A stretch of DNA of 64,000 bases, taken from CAYVUM01 sp964619055 (GTDB taxonomy: Bacteria > Pseudomonadota > Alphaproteobacteria > Rhodospirillales > Defluviicoccaceae). The stretch is from contig CAZUDB010000003.1 of assembly GCA_964619055.1 (NCBI GenBank), positions 1 through 64,000 of the forward strand. The letters are read 5' to 3'. How positions within the stretch are numbered: position 1 is the first letter of the stretch; every line of letters starts with the position of its first letter. The translations under genes were made by a program, and so were the position numbers. A model generated the notes under the pieces. It worked only from the letters and a program-made list of their open reading frames with translations. It was not told the origin of the DNA and ran no database searches. This document shows, in pieces, positions 55,526 through 64,000 of this stretch.

Positions 55526-56927
55526 CCTGGTCCGCACGTCTGCGTTTCGGATCACGGCGCTATACGCGGCACTGTTTGCTGCCTCTACCATCACGCTGCT
55601 CTCCGTCATCTACGGCTCCACCGTGGGCTTGATTGCACGGCAGACGGACGAGACCATCGATGCCGAGGTCCGTGGCCTCGCCGAACAGTATCGCCGGGAG
55701 GGCTTAAGCCGCCTGATCGCCATCGTGCGCGAGCGCAGCGGGACGGCCGAGGGGCCAAACGAAAACGTCTATCTGCTTACCGATGCGGGGCTTCGGTCGC
55801 TGGCCGGCAATTTGGTGCAATGGCCCGAAAACGCCCGCCGAACCGATGCGGACGGGACAGGCGCCTGGATCCGGTTTGAGGCGGTACGCGAAGAACACGG
55901 GCAGGTGGTTGCCCACGAGATAAGAGCACGGATTTTCATCCTGGCCGGAGGCTTCCGGCTGCTTGTGGGCCGCGACCGGCACGAGGAGAGCCGGTTTCGC
56001 GACACGGTCGCCACCGCCATGGTCTGGTCGTTGGGCGCGGTCATCGGCCTCGGGCTACTCGGTGGCGGTTTGCTGAGTCGGCGCGTGCTGGAGCGGGTCG
56101 AGCACGTCGCCGAGTCCGCCCGCCGGATTGGGGCCGGTGCACTCGCCGAACGCATCCCCGAGACGGGAAGCGGTGATGAGTTCGACCGTCTGGCCGAGGG
56201 CCTAAACGCGATGCTGGAGCGGATCGATCGGCTGATGACGGGTATGCGCCTGGCAACCGACAGCCTAGCCCACGACCTGCGCAGCCCGCTTACCCGCCTT
56301 AAGAGCCGCATCGAGATTGCCTTGCAGCGCGACCCGGATGGTCCCCGTGACCGTGAGGCTCTCACCGACGTCCTTGCCCAGGCCGACCAGGTTCTTGGCA
56401 TGTTCGACAACCTGCTGCGGATTGCCCTTGCGGAATCCGGCACGGCCGTCACCGCGTTGCGGCCATTGGACTTGGCCGATGTTGTGGTGGGTGTTGCGGA
56501 CCTCTATGAGCCCGTAGCGGAGGATGTGGGTCTGGCGTTCGAAGTCACCGTTGCCAAACCGGCGATGATCGTGGGACACCACGACCTGCTTGCCCAGGCA
56601 CTATCCAATCTCGTCGACAATGCGATCAAGTACTCTCCCAGCGGCGGTCAGATCACACTGGCGCTGACGCCGGGGGATGATTCCGTGTCGCTCGAGATCT
56701 GCGATACGGGCCCGGGAATCCCGTCAGCGGACCAAGAGCGCGTTCTTGAGCCGTTCGTGCGCCTGGAGCCGAGCCGCAGCACACCCGGCTCCGGACTTGG
56801 GCTGAGCTTAGCAGCGGCAGTGATTCGATTGCACGACGGCACCATGACATTGGATGACAACAACCCGGGACTTTGTATCCGCATCGCGTTTCCCTCGGCG
56901 GCGGACGAAGGCGTTGCGATCGGTTGA
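55512..56927 (+). CDS. EnvZ-like sensor histidine kinase
   Basis: A 471-residue membrane kinase. One transmembrane helix lies near residues 10-32, a periplasmic sensor region runs to about 155, and a second helix is at about 165-187. A HAMP domain follows (RRVLERVEHVAESARRIGAG). The phospho-accepting His is in DSLAHDLRSPLTRLKSR (about 254). N box NLVDNAIKYSP, G1 CDTGPGIPSADQ and G2 GSGLGLSLAAAVI are present. The GTG at 55512 lies inside the end of the regulator gene, and the longer frame upstream is antisense-like noise. Partner of the preceding regulator. Confidence 0.92.
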   Translation: MQFPNLVRTSAFRITALYAALFAASTITLLSVIYGSTVGLIARQTDETIDAEVRGLAEQYRREGLSRLIAIVRERSGTAEGPNENVYLLTDAGLRSLAGNLVQWPENARRTDADGTGAWIRFEAVREEHGQVVAHEIRARIFILAGGFRLLVGRDRHEESRFRDTVATAMVWSLGAVIGLGLLGGGLLSRRVLERVEHVAESARRIGAGALAERIPETGSGDEFDRLAEGLNAMLERIDRLMTGMRLATDSLAHDLRSPLTRLKSRIEIALQRDPDGPRDREALTDVLAQADQVLGMFDNLLRIALAESGTAVTALRPLDLADVVVGVADLYEPVAEDVGLAFEVTVAKPAMIVGHHDLLAQALSNLVDNAIKYSPSGGQITLALTPGDDSVSLEICDTGPGIPSADQERVLEPFVRLEPSRSTPGSGLGLSLAAAVIRLHDGTMTLDDNNPGLCIRIAFPSAADEGVAIG

Positions 56928-57152
56928 CGACAAAGCGGCACCAACCCGCTAAATTACCCGCTCGATTCTCTGGGGCCGTTCGCATGGTGGCGAAGGTTCG
57001 CAGAGTGCCGATTGTGATCACATTGACCCGTCGCTCGGCGCTGTTCCGAGCGGTCGGCCAGCCGGCGGAACGTCCCACCCACCGGCCGCAAAGCAACAGG
57101 GACGTGCGCCTCGGAACGACCCGCGAGGCGCCTGTGACGGAGGGAGACGACA

Positions 57153-58007
57153 GTGGAAATTTCAACCGTCGGCGTTGTCGGCGCCGGAACCATGGGCAGC
57201 GGCATTTCGCAGGTGTTTGCCGCGGCGGGCTACAACGTCCTTATGCAGGATCTGGAGCAGCGCTTCGTGGACAAAGGCCTGGCCGCCATCACCAAGAGCC
57301 TGGATCGCCTGGTCTCGCGCGACAAGATGGCGGCGGCGGACCGTGATGCCCTGCTCGGGCGCATCAGCACCACCACGACCATTGACGACTTCGGCGGCGT
57401 CGACCTGGTGGTGGAAGCGGTGCTGGAGGACCCGGCCCTCAAAATCGACCTGTTCGGCCGACTCGATGGGATCTGCAAGGAGGGCGCCGTTCTCGCCTCC
57501 AACACTTCGTCGATCTCCCTCACCAAGATTGCCGCGGCAACGAAGCGGCCCGACCTCGTGATCGGCATGCACTTTTTCAACCCCGTGCCCTTGATGAGAC
57601 TGGTGGAGATCGTCCGCGCCCTGCAGACCGGTGACGAGGTTTGCGACACCGTGGAAGCGGTCAGCCGCAAGCTCGGCAAGGACCCCGTTGTGGTTCGCGA
57701 TAGCTACGGTTTCGTCGGCAACCGGATCTTGCTGCCCATGATCAATGAGGCGATCAGCTGCCTCTATGAGGGGCTGGCGCAGCCGAAGGACATCGACGAG
57801 GTCATGAAGCTTGGCATGAACCACCCCATGGGGCCGCTGGCACTCGCCGATCTGATCGGCCTCGACGTCTGCCTGCATGTGATGGAGACGCTTTACCAAG
57901 GTTTCGACGACCCCAAGTACCGCCCATGCCCGCTGCTGAAGCAAATGGTCGACGCTGGCTATCTGGGACGAAAAACGGCCCGCGGCTTCTACCATTACGA
58001 CCACTAA
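57153..58007 (+). CDS. 3-hydroxybutyryl-CoA dehydrogenase (second copy)
   Basis: A 284-residue paralogue of the enzyme at 45830. NAD motif VGVVGAGTMGSGISQVFAAA, catalytic segments ASNTSSISLTKIAAATKRPD and GMHFFNPVPLMRLVEIV, and C-terminal NRILLPMINEAISCLYEGL and HPMGPLALADLIGLDVCLHV are present. HFFNPVPLM is the commoner Hbd/PaaH form, while the first copy has HFMNPVPQL, so the two may differ in substrate. The GTG start is preceded by GGAGGGAG. Monocistronic by position. Confidence 0.93.
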   Translation: MEISTVGVVGAGTMGSGISQVFAAAGYNVLMQDLEQRFVDKGLAAITKSLDRLVSRDKMAAADRDALLGRISTTTTIDDFGGVDLVVEAVLEDPALKIDLFGRLDGICKEGAVLASNTSSISLTKIAAATKRPDLVIGMHFFNPVPLMRLVEIVRALQTGDEVCDTVEAVSRKLGKDPVVVRDSYGFVGNRILLPMINEAISCLYEGLAQPKDIDEVMKLGMNHPMGPLALADLIGLDVCLHVMETLYQGFDDPKYRPCPLLKQMVDAGYLGRKTARGFYHYDH

Positions 58008-58199
58008 AGCGGCATCGCTTTCGGTCACTCAGCCCACCTGGGGCCAACACGTCCGAACCGCAGCCACATGATGGCCCAAGCGCGGCGGTACAAGAATCAC
58101 GCGGACCGCCCATCAAGCCTGCCGCCAACGTTGCCGTTTTGGTAACGATTTGGGTACTATGCCGTCCTGAGAGGTCCCGGCGGCAGACGGAGGGTCCTC

Positions 58200-58814
58200 G
58201 TGACCGAGACCTGGGTGACTGAGCAGTCCCGTGCCAACTGGCCGACGGCAGCCCGTTGGGCCGGCGTTATCGCCCTATCAGGCTTGGTGATTCCGTACCT
58301 GGCAATTTGGATCACCTTGCCCTTTGTGTGGGCGATCGATGCCGATGGGTCGGAAGTCGGCCGATTGATGGGCTTGCTGCTGCCGCCATCGCATCATTGG
58401 TCCGGTATTTTGCACCAGCTTGCCCTGCAGTGGCCGCCGTTCCTGATTCAAGCCCTTACAGCGCTGTTCTGGCTCGCGCGCACGCCGCCCGGCTCCGCCA
58501 CCAAGCGTGTGCAGTGGCGGATCGGTGGCTGTTTCGTCGGCCTTGCCTTGGCGACGGTGTTGAGCCACGCCATTGTCGCCCCGCTCCATGCCGCCTGGGT
58601 ACGTCCGGGATTCGACGAGCCGGTAGTGCTGTTCCTGGCTTACTACGGCGGTGGCTTAGTGCTCGGGCTGGTCGGGCGCGCGGTCGGCAAGCGCATGGCG
58701 CGGACGCATGTGCACGGTGATCGCGCTCGCCGGAGCCACGGTGCGGAAACGTCGATGGAGTCGGTCGACGACGACTGGCGCGGACCGTGCGCACCACGCA
58801 AAAAGACTATCTAA
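58200..58814 (+). CDS. Hypothetical membrane protein
   Basis: 204 residues starting at GTG with GGAGG nearby. Four hydrophobic segments are visible (about 22-44, 68-92, 105-125 and 140-160), followed by a hydrophilic basic tail. No family is recognised. It is followed directly by a clear terminator, which supports a complete transcription unit. Confidence 0.65.
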   Translation: MTETWVTEQSRANWPTAARWAGVIALSGLVIPYLAIWITLPFVWAIDADGSEVGRLMGLLLPPSHHWSGILHQLALQWPPFLIQALTALFWLARTPPGSATKRVQWRIGGCFVGLALATVLSHAIVAPLHAAWVRPGFDEPVVLFLAYYGGGLVLGLVGRAVGKRMARTHVHGDRARRSHGAETSMESVDDDWRGPCAPRKKTI

Positions 58815-58837
58815 AATAACCCGAATGGGTTATTTTT
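58813..58837 (+). terminator. Intrinsic terminator
   Basis: The 10-bp stem AAAATAACCC / GGGTTATTTT (58813-58822 and 58827-58836), loop GAAT, is flanked by A- and T-runs. It overlaps the last codons of the upstream gene and could act in both directions. Confidence 0.85.
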
Positions 58838-58906
58838 ATTTGAGATTTCCTCCTCGCAAAGAGGGTCCAGCACCGCGCATCGGTTGGATCACGAGAGTGG
58901 GGTGCC

Positions 58907-59962
58907 ATGTCCGGTTCCCAAAAAACCACAGGCTTCAACGATTTTACGCCTGTTCGCTCGCCAACCGAGCCGACGCAGTCGGCTAGAGCGGTCCCGACCC
59001 GCACACCACCCGAACCGCCCCATACCGAGACAAGCTCGGACTCGATCCTGGATCGCCATCGGCTCGAAGTCCGCTCCGTTGCAACACCGGAGGGCGCCCT
59101 GATCCACCGGGTTCGAGGCGATACGCATCCCCATCGCCGCAGCCTGCGCGAGCTGGGCGGCCAGTGGAACCGGATGCTGGCATGCTGGGAGTTTGAGGGC
59201 GACGATCCAACCGCCGCCATCCTCAAGCTGCTGGAACACGTAGCGGCATCGTCCGAAGGAGAGGCTACGATTGCCGCGGAGGCCGGAGACCGGCCCCATC
59301 ACTATGGACACCGCCAACGCCTGCGCGAGCGCTTCCTTGCCGGCGGTGATGACAGCTTGCCCGACTATGAGCTGCTTGAGCTTTTGCTGTTTTTCTCGAT
59401 TCCACGCATCGACACCAAGCCGCTCGCCAAACAGCTCCTGTCCGACTTCAACAGCTTCGGCGGTGTGTTCAATGCTGAACTGGACCGCTTCACCGCCTAT
59501 GAAGAGATGAACCGCCAAACCGTGGTGCTGTTTCGCACCATTCGAGCCCTGGCCAGCCGCTTGACGAAGGAGCAGATCAGCGACGGTCCGATCCTAAGCA
59601 ATTGGACACAGCTGATCGATTACCTACGGACCAGCATGGCCTACCGCACCGTGGAGCAGTTCCGGGTGCTGTTTTTGGATCGCCGCAATGTCCTGATTGC
59701 CGACGAGGTGCAGCGCGAAGGCTCCATCGACCACACGCCCGTTTACCCGCGCGAGGTCGTCAAGCGCGCCCTCGCGCTGGATGCATCGGCCATCATCATG
59801 GTTCACAACCATCCCAGCAACAATCCAGCGCCTTCCCGTGGCGACATCGACATGACCACGCTGGTCGAAAAAGCGCTGAAGGCCGTGGGCGTGGTCCTGC
59901 ACGACCATGTTGTGATCTCCCGCAAGGGCCATTCCAGCTTCAAGCAGATGGGTCTGCTCTGA
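58907..59962 (+). CDS. radC: RadC-family JAMM protein with N-terminal extension
   Basis: 351 residues, about 120 more than typical RadC. The C-terminal part (about 130-351) is standard: GHRQRLRERFLAGG, LPDYELLELLLFFSIPRIDT and the JAMM metal site EGSIDHTPVYPREVVKRALA with HNHPSNNPAPSRGDID (H-x-H-x7-S-x2-D). Residues about 48-115 hold RSLRELGGQWNRMLACWEFE, resembling the GGxWNxxxxxWxF module found in mobile-element proteins. The first 47 residues are Pro/Thr/Ser-rich and probably disordered. The biochemical role of RadC remains unclear despite its name. Confidence 0.9.
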   Translation: MSGSQKTTGFNDFTPVRSPTEPTQSARAVPTRTPPEPPHTETSSDSILDRHRLEVRSVATPEGALIHRVRGDTHPHRRSLRELGGQWNRMLACWEFEGDDPTAAILKLLEHVAASSEGEATIAAEAGDRPHHYGHRQRLRERFLAGGDDSLPDYELLELLLFFSIPRIDTKPLAKQLLSDFNSFGGVFNAELDRFTAYEEMNRQTVVLFRTIRALASRLTKEQISDGPILSNWTQLIDYLRTSMAYRTVEQFRVLFLDRRNVLIADEVQREGSIDHTPVYPREVVKRALALDASAIIMVHNHPSNNPAPSRGDIDMTTLVEKALKAVGVVLHDHVVISRKGHSSFKQMGLL

Positions 59963-59978
59963 CGCCGCACCACGGGAG

Positions 59979-61685
59979 TCAGGGTTCGGCTCGTGGTCTT
60001 GGCTGTGCCTCGGACGCTGCGTCCGTGCCCAGGTGGACAGTGAGGTCTATGGGCCGGCCCTTGGAGTAATTGAGGCCCATGACGCGGCCGACGACCGCCG
60101 GCGGCACACCCTGGATGGCCCCTTCGAACGAAGGCAACTCCGCAGCGTCGATGACTGCAATGGCATTGTCGTGGTCAGCCAGGAACGCGGCCGCGGCCGC
60201 ACCGCTCGCCGAAAGTTCGGTGGCTGTGCCGAGCAAAAACACGGCACTGGGCTCAGCAAAACCGGCGATGACCACAGGCCTGGCGCGATCCGTATCGATG
60301 ACGCGAACAGCCTCGGCCAAGCGCTCGCTGATCCACAACTGACTTGCCAGAGGCACGACCAAGAGCAAAGTCGACGCGAGCGTGAGGGCACCAAGCCCGA
60401 GCGCCGAGAGGCTCGCGCGCAAGGGAGCCCCGTGCCAAAGATAACGGATCGAGACCACAACGGTGGCAAAAGCCAATACCGCCGGGATCAGCGACCAGGC
60501 GCTGAGACCATCACCGACAACGATGGGCGCGGCGACAACGGCGACGGCGAAGGCGACGCCGACAATCGCCCAAATCACCGCGAACACCTTTGCAGTGATG
60601 CCGGTCAAGCGGGCTTTGATTTTGATGTCCGTGGCCGCACCGGCCTGCAAGATGGCATGGGCAACCAGCAGAGCCAGCGCCGGAAACAACGGCAGAACAT
60701 AGTGGGGCAGCTTGGTCGGCACCGCCTCGAAGACAATCCAGGCAGGCACGATCCAGGCCAAGCAGTAGCGAACGGCGGCGACGCGACGATCATGCCAAGC
60801 CTGGACCAGGGCCGGAAACACAAGGAGGGAGCCGGGCCAGAATAGGACGATCAACAGGCCGATATAGTATCCGGGCGGCGCACCATGACTTTCCTGGCCG
60901 GATATCAGCTTCGGCGCCAAGTCCGTGCCAATGGCGGTGGCGAAAAAGGCCCCATCCGTGGCGATCCAGGTGGCCACACCCCAGGGCACAACGATGATCG
61001 CAAGCAAAGTGGCGCCTTTCAATACCCTTAAGCCCCCAAGCCATCGCCACCGCCAATCCGTGACGGCCAGCGCCAAGATGGTCAGAGCCGAGATCATCGG
61101 CGTGATGGGCCCCTTGATCAGCAATCCGGCGGCCTGGGCGAGCCAGAAGACAACCCAAGCGGAGCCCGCACCGACCAGTACATCATTGCCTTCGCCTCCT
61201 TCGCGGCAGCCGAGCCAGATCCGTGCCAGCGCGAGCTGGGCGGCTACAATGCTCACCAGCAGAAGAGCGTCGGCCTTGGCCTGGTGCGCCTCCAAGATCA
61301 GCATCACAGAGCCCCCGAGCAGAGCCGCACCCAGGAGCGCCGTGGTTCGGTCGAACAGCCGAGCTCCAACAGCAAAAGTCAGCAACACCGCCGCCCACGC
61401 GGCGATGGCGGACGGCAGGCGATGTGGCCAAATTGAGCGCTGTTCCGCCTCCCCGGTCGCGTGCACAGCCACCGCCTGCAGCCAATAGGCACCAGCGGGC
61501 TTTTTGTAGCGTGCCTGGTCTTGGAACCGGATGTCGAGGACGTCGCCCGTTTCGATCATCTGCCGAGTCGCCTGTGCGAACCGGGCCTCATCCCGATCCA
61601 AGGGCGGGATAACGGTCAGCCCCGGCAGAAAGACACAAAGGCAAAGCAGCGTGAGGATCAGATAAGGGCGAACACCGGTTGCCAT
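59979..61685 (-). CDS. ArnT/PMT-like membrane glycosyltransferase
   Basis: A 568-residue GT-C fold protein with about 12 membrane helices. The N-terminal catalytic loop reads PPLDRDEARFAQATRQMIET (Asp-Glu pair), and RYKKPAGAYWLQAVAVHATG follows, both typical of the ArnT / dolichyl-mannosyltransferase-like family. It would move a sugar from a polyprenyl-phosphate carrier to lipid A or a protein at the periplasmic face. The acceptor is unknown. Converges on radC with a 16-nt gap; downstream of rlmN on the same strand. Confidence 0.87.
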   Translation of the reverse strand: MATGVRPYLILTLLCLCVFLPGLTVIPPLDRDEARFAQATRQMIETGDVLDIRFQDQARYKKPAGAYWLQAVAVHATGEAEQRSIWPHRLPSAIAAWAAVLLTFAVGARLFDRTTALLGAALLGGSVMLILEAHQAKADALLLVSIVAAQLALARIWLGCREGGEGNDVLVGAGSAWVVFWLAQAAGLLIKGPITPMISALTILALAVTDWRWRWLGGLRVLKGATLLAIIVVPWGVATWIATDGAFFATAIGTDLAPKLISGQESHGAPPGYYIGLLIVLFWPGSLLVFPALVQAWHDRRVAAVRYCLAWIVPAWIVFEAVPTKLPHYVLPLFPALALLVAHAILQAGAATDIKIKARLTGITAKVFAVIWAIVGVAFAVAVVAAPIVVGDGLSAWSLIPAVLAFATVVVSIRYLWHGAPLRASLSALGLGALTLASTLLLVVPLASQLWISERLAEAVRVIDTDRARPVVIAGFAEPSAVFLLGTATELSASGAAAAAFLADHDNAIAVIDAAELPSFEGAIQGVPPAVVGRVMGLNYSKGRPIDLTVHLGTDAASEAQPRPRAEP

Positions 61686-61815
61686 GAAATTGTGGGCTCG
61701 TCCTCAATGAATGTAGCGACCGGTGAGCGCTAGCCCGGCGCGGGTAGCGCCGTCAAGGGTAGGGGCAGGGATTGAAATGTGCGGGCAGAGGCTGCGGGAC
61801 GATAGCGTGTCCGGG

Positions 61816-62949
61816 TCAGGGCTGCACGGTCGTGGTGTGGTCGTCCGCGATGCCGGCGGCTAGGCGGGCGCGGTGGCGGCTCAAGCGTTCCCGTTCGCTC
61901 TCGGAGCGAAGCTGTCCGCAGGCCGCCATGATATCGCGACCGCGCGGCACCCGGATCGGCGACTCGTAGCCGCCATCGGTAAGGATCGACGCGAACCGTG
62001 CCGTCACCGAGGCCGAGGAACTCTCGTATGGCGCACCGGGCCAGGGGTTGAAGGGAATGATGTTGAACTTGGCGGGAATCCCGGCCACCAGCCGCAACAA
62101 CGCCTTAGCGTCCACCGCGGAGTCGTTGACGTCCTTCAGCATCACGTACTCGAACGTAATGCGACGGGATGGGCCGGCAGCCGGATAGGCCCGGCACGCC
62201 TCCAACAGCTGGGCGATGGGGTACTTGCGGTTGATCGGGACCAAAACGTCGCGAAGCTCATCCGTGACCGCGTGCAGACTGACTGCCAAGTTGACGCCGA
62301 GTTCCGCGCCGACACGCGCGATCAGCGGAACCACCCCGGAGGTGGAGAGCGTGATGCGACGTTTCGAGAGCGCGATGCCGTCCGGGTCCGTGATGATCCG
62401 GATCGCCGCGGCCACATTGTCATAGTTGAACAGCGGCTCGCCCATGCCCATGAGCACGACGTTGGAGATCAGGCGGTTGTTGTCCGTCGGTGTTGGCCAT
62501 TCATCGTAGGCATCGCGTGCGATCATGAGCTGCCCGACGATCTCCGCGACCGTGAGATTGCGGACCAAACGCTGTCGGCCAGTATGGCAAAAGGTGCAAG
62601 TCAGTGTGCATCCCACCTGCGACGAGACGCACACGGCCCCGCGATCGTCATCGGGGATAAAGACCGTCTCGGCCTCGTTGCCATCGGCAAACTTCAACAG
62701 CCACTTCCTGCTGCCGTCCGCAGAGTGTTGTTCGCGAACCAGGGCGGGCCGGACCAAGCAGTAGCGCTCGGCCAGCCGCTCGCGCAGCGCCTTCGGCAGG
62801 TTGCCCATGGCGTCGAAATCGCGGGTACCCCGGTGATAGACCCAGTGCCAGAGCTGGCGTGCCCGCATTTCCGGCTCACCGGCAGCGGCCAGCTCCGCCG
62901 CCATGGTCTCGCGCGGCAAGTCCAGCAGATTCTTTGTGTTGGCCGTCAT
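61816..62949 (-). CDS. rlmN: 23S rRNA/tRNA adenine-C2 methyltransferase RlmN
   Basis: A 377-residue radical-SAM methyltransferase. The 4Fe-4S motif is GCTLTCTFCHTGRQRLVRNL (CxxxCxxC). Also present are NVVLMGMGEPLFNYDNV, ITLSTSGVVPLIARVG, NLAVSLHAVTDELRDVLVPI and FNIIPFNPWPGAPYESSS. A conserved cysteine near the C-terminus (MAACGQLRSE) acts as the second catalytic residue in the family. It methylates A2503 of 23S rRNA and A37 of some tRNAs. Confidence 0.95.
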   Translation of the reverse strand: MTANTKNLLDLPRETMAAELAAAGEPEMRARQLWHWVYHRGTRDFDAMGNLPKALRERLAERYCLVRPALVREQHSADGSRKWLLKFADGNEAETVFIPDDDRGAVCVSSQVGCTLTCTFCHTGRQRLVRNLTVAEIVGQLMIARDAYDEWPTPTDNNRLISNVVLMGMGEPLFNYDNVAAAIRIITDPDGIALSKRRITLSTSGVVPLIARVGAELGVNLAVSLHAVTDELRDVLVPINRKYPIAQLLEACRAYPAAGPSRRITFEYVMLKDVNDSAVDAKALLRLVAGIPAKFNIIPFNPWPGAPYESSSASVTARFASILTDGGYESPIRVPRGRDIMAACGQLRSESERERLSRHRARLAAGIADDHTTTVQP

Positions 62950-63048
62950 TGCTTATGGGATATGGCGCGTTTTAAGTTTGGTACCACCCTGACCGGACGC
63001 CGGCCTCGGGCATCGACGGCCAAGCCCCAACGACCAATCCACTTGCAT

Positions 63049-63054
63049 TATAAT
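63049..63054 (+). promoter_or_regulatory. Consensus -10 box of the peroxiredoxin promoter
   Basis: TATAAT, a perfect -10 hexamer, lies 61 nt before the peroxiredoxin ATG in an AT-rich pocket. A matching -35 box at the expected distance is weak, suggesting that an activator helps or that a different sigma factor is used. Confidence 0.5.
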
Positions 63055-63068
63055 GTCGTATGGTGCTT

Positions 63069-63085
63069 TTTAGAATCGTTCTAAT
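63069..63085. promoter_or_regulatory. Irr box (iron control element)
   Basis: TTTAGAATCGTTCTAAT matches the ICE consensus TTTAGAA-N3-TTCTAAA at all but one position, including a perfect TTAGAA-N3-TTCTAA palindrome (63070-63084). It lies just downstream of the predicted -10 box and 30 nt before the peroxiredoxin ATG, which would suit repression. Confidence 0.6.
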
Positions 63086-63114
63086 TCGCAACCACGGGAC
63101 AAAGTGAGGTTTCC

Positions 63115-63651
63115 ATGCAGAATAACGTTCCCCAAGCGACGTTCAAAACCCGCGTTCGCAACGACGCCCTCGGCGGACCAAATCCATTCGAATGGCGTGA
63201 TCGTACGAGCGATGAAATCTTTAAGGGTAAGTCGGTTGTGCTGTTCGCCTTGCCTGGTGCGTTCACGCCGACCTGTTCGACCAGCCACCTGCCCCGCTAC
63301 GAAGAACTCTATGATGAGTTCAAAGCTCAGGGCGTCGATGAGGTCGTTTGCTTGTCGGTCAATGATGCATTCGTGATGTTCCAATGGGGCAAGGCACAGG
63401 GCGCGGATAAAGTGTTCCTGCTTCCCGACGGCAATGGGGAGTTCACGCGCAAGATGGGCATGCTTGTGGACAAGTCGAACCTGGGCTTCGGAATGCGGAG
63501 CTGGCGGTACTCGGCCTACATTGTCGACGGCGAAATCAAGAAGATGTTCGTGGAGCCCGATTTCGGCGACATGTGCCCCACCGATCCGTTTGAGGTGTCG
63601 GACGCGGACACCATACTGACCTATCTAAAGGGCCTTAAGGCCGCCGCTTAA
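63115..63651 (+). CDS. Peroxiredoxin (Prx5/AhpE-like, redoxin family)
   Basis: A 178-residue peroxidase of the Prx5 type. The peroxidatic cysteine site is FALPGAFTPTCSTSHLPRYE (PxxxTxxC). Further marks are VVCLSVNDAFVMFQWGKAQG, VFLLPDGNGEFTRKMGMLVD and the arginine in FGMRSWRYSAYIVDG. It reduces hydrogen peroxide and organic hydroperoxides using glutaredoxin or thioredoxin. The upstream Irr box suggests control by heme/iron status. Confidence 0.93.
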   Translation: MQNNVPQATFKTRVRNDALGGPNPFEWRDRTSDEIFKGKSVVLFALPGAFTPTCSTSHLPRYEELYDEFKAQGVDEVVCLSVNDAFVMFQWGKAQGADKVFLLPDGNGEFTRKMGMLVDKSNLGFGMRSWRYSAYIVDGEIKKMFVEPDFGDMCPTDPFEVSDADTILTYLKGLKAAA

Positions 63652-63810
63652 AGGCCTTGCAACCGCTGCGATTCGGGAGCCGGCTCGGATATCTGGTGTC
63701 CGGGCCGGCGTGCCGGACGAATAGGCCGTAATCAAAGATCCAACGTGCAGGCGGGGCAAGTCGAGTAGCAGGTGGCCGCCGTAGTGCCGTTAGCACGATG
63801 CGGACCACTG

Positions 63811-64000
63811 CTATCGTGTGGCCAGCGCAGCAGCCCGAACATAAAACCCTTTCTGGGATAGCAAGTCGTCAATATGACATACGGCTTGCAGCCATTTTTG
63901 ATCTTCTTCCTCGCGTTCATCAAAATTTCCGACAATCCCACGCAAGGCAATCATGTAACCAATACCGCCAAGTTTGTAAATTTTCGCTGCCTCGAATACC
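63811..64000 (-). CDS. C-terminal end of an unidentified protein (partial)
   Basis: An open frame runs in from the right edge and stops at TAG (63811-63813). The 62 residues seen include AAKIYKLGGIGYMIALRGIV, then ERE-EDQKWLQAVCHIDDLL and SQKGFYVRAAALATR at the end. Composition of residues and helical periodicity look like real protein, and the DNA is less GC-rich than neighbouring genes. No start lies in the window. Family not recognised. Confidence 0.6.
   Translation of the reverse strand, partial: VFEAAKIYKLGGIGYMIALRGIVGNFDEREEEDQKWLQAVCHIDDLLSQKGFYVRAAALATR

Overview
The window is GC-rich and gene-dense and has the gene content of an alphaproteobacterium, most like Rhodospirillales. The main indicators are a complete run of ethylmalonyl-CoA pathway genes, a HIG1 / PduO-type adenosyltransferase / ETF / 3-hydroxybutyryl-CoA dehydrogenase neighbourhood, ornithine-lipid genes (olsBA), a long-form dCTP deaminase, and a match to the alphaproteobacterial Irr (iron-response) box. 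A perfect 16-bp parS palindrome at 31181-31196 suggests the window lies in the ParB-loaded, origin-proximal part of a replicon. The species cannot be named from sequence alone.

Left part (1-10 kb). The left edge cuts through a minus-strand gene encoding an exported caspase-like / peptidoglycan-binding / formylglycine-generating-enzyme-fold protein. It is translationally coupled to a small two-helix membrane protein. Next come a CBS-pair protein, a glutathione S-transferase, and a tightly overlapping four-gene nonulosonic (pseudaminic-type) acid operon of the pseC-spsF-pseG-pseI kind. This is followed by tRNA-Leu(TAA). Abutting the tRNA 3' end is the scar of an integrated element, an integrase tail joined to an IS transposase head, and then a leaderless metzincin protease.

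10-26 kb. This part holds a periplasmic Leu/Ile/Val-type binding protein, a glutaminase-STAS-cNMP fusion, a Kef-type antiporter, methylmalonate-semialdehyde dehydrogenase, dihydrolipoamide dehydrogenase, and a set linked to short-chain carboxylate uptake. That set is a DUF4212 subunit, a VC_2705-type sodium:solute symporter and a cNMP/CBS/DUF294 nucleotidyltransferase-like protein. A divergent membrane PAS/pseudo-kinase/DEDDh-exonuclease fusion stands beside them.

26-46 kb. egtB-egtD-egtE (ergothioneine) lead into a candidate thiol hydrolase, the parS site, a TetR regulator, and the divergent ecm / ccr-mcd cluster of the ethylmalonyl-CoA pathway. Here the crotonyl-CoA carboxylase/reductase carries an unusual C-terminal CBS pair. 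The adenosyltransferase supplying B12 cofactor, the ETF (electron acceptor for acyl-CoA dehydrogenases such as Mcd) and 3-hydroxybutyryl-CoA dehydrogenase (upstream in C4-CoA formation) lie nearby. They are interrupted by an AT-rich sulfotransferase gene and a FixLJ-like two-component system.

46-64 kb. Ornithine lipid synthesis (olsBA), dcd, panBC, a MepA-type endopeptidase, a DegP/HtrA protease with an OmpR/EnvZ-type two-component system, a second 3-hydroxybutyryl-CoA dehydrogenase, RadC with an N-terminal extension, an ArnT-like glycosyltransferase, rlmN, and a peroxiredoxin behind a near-perfect Irr box. A truncated minus-strand gene runs off the right edge.
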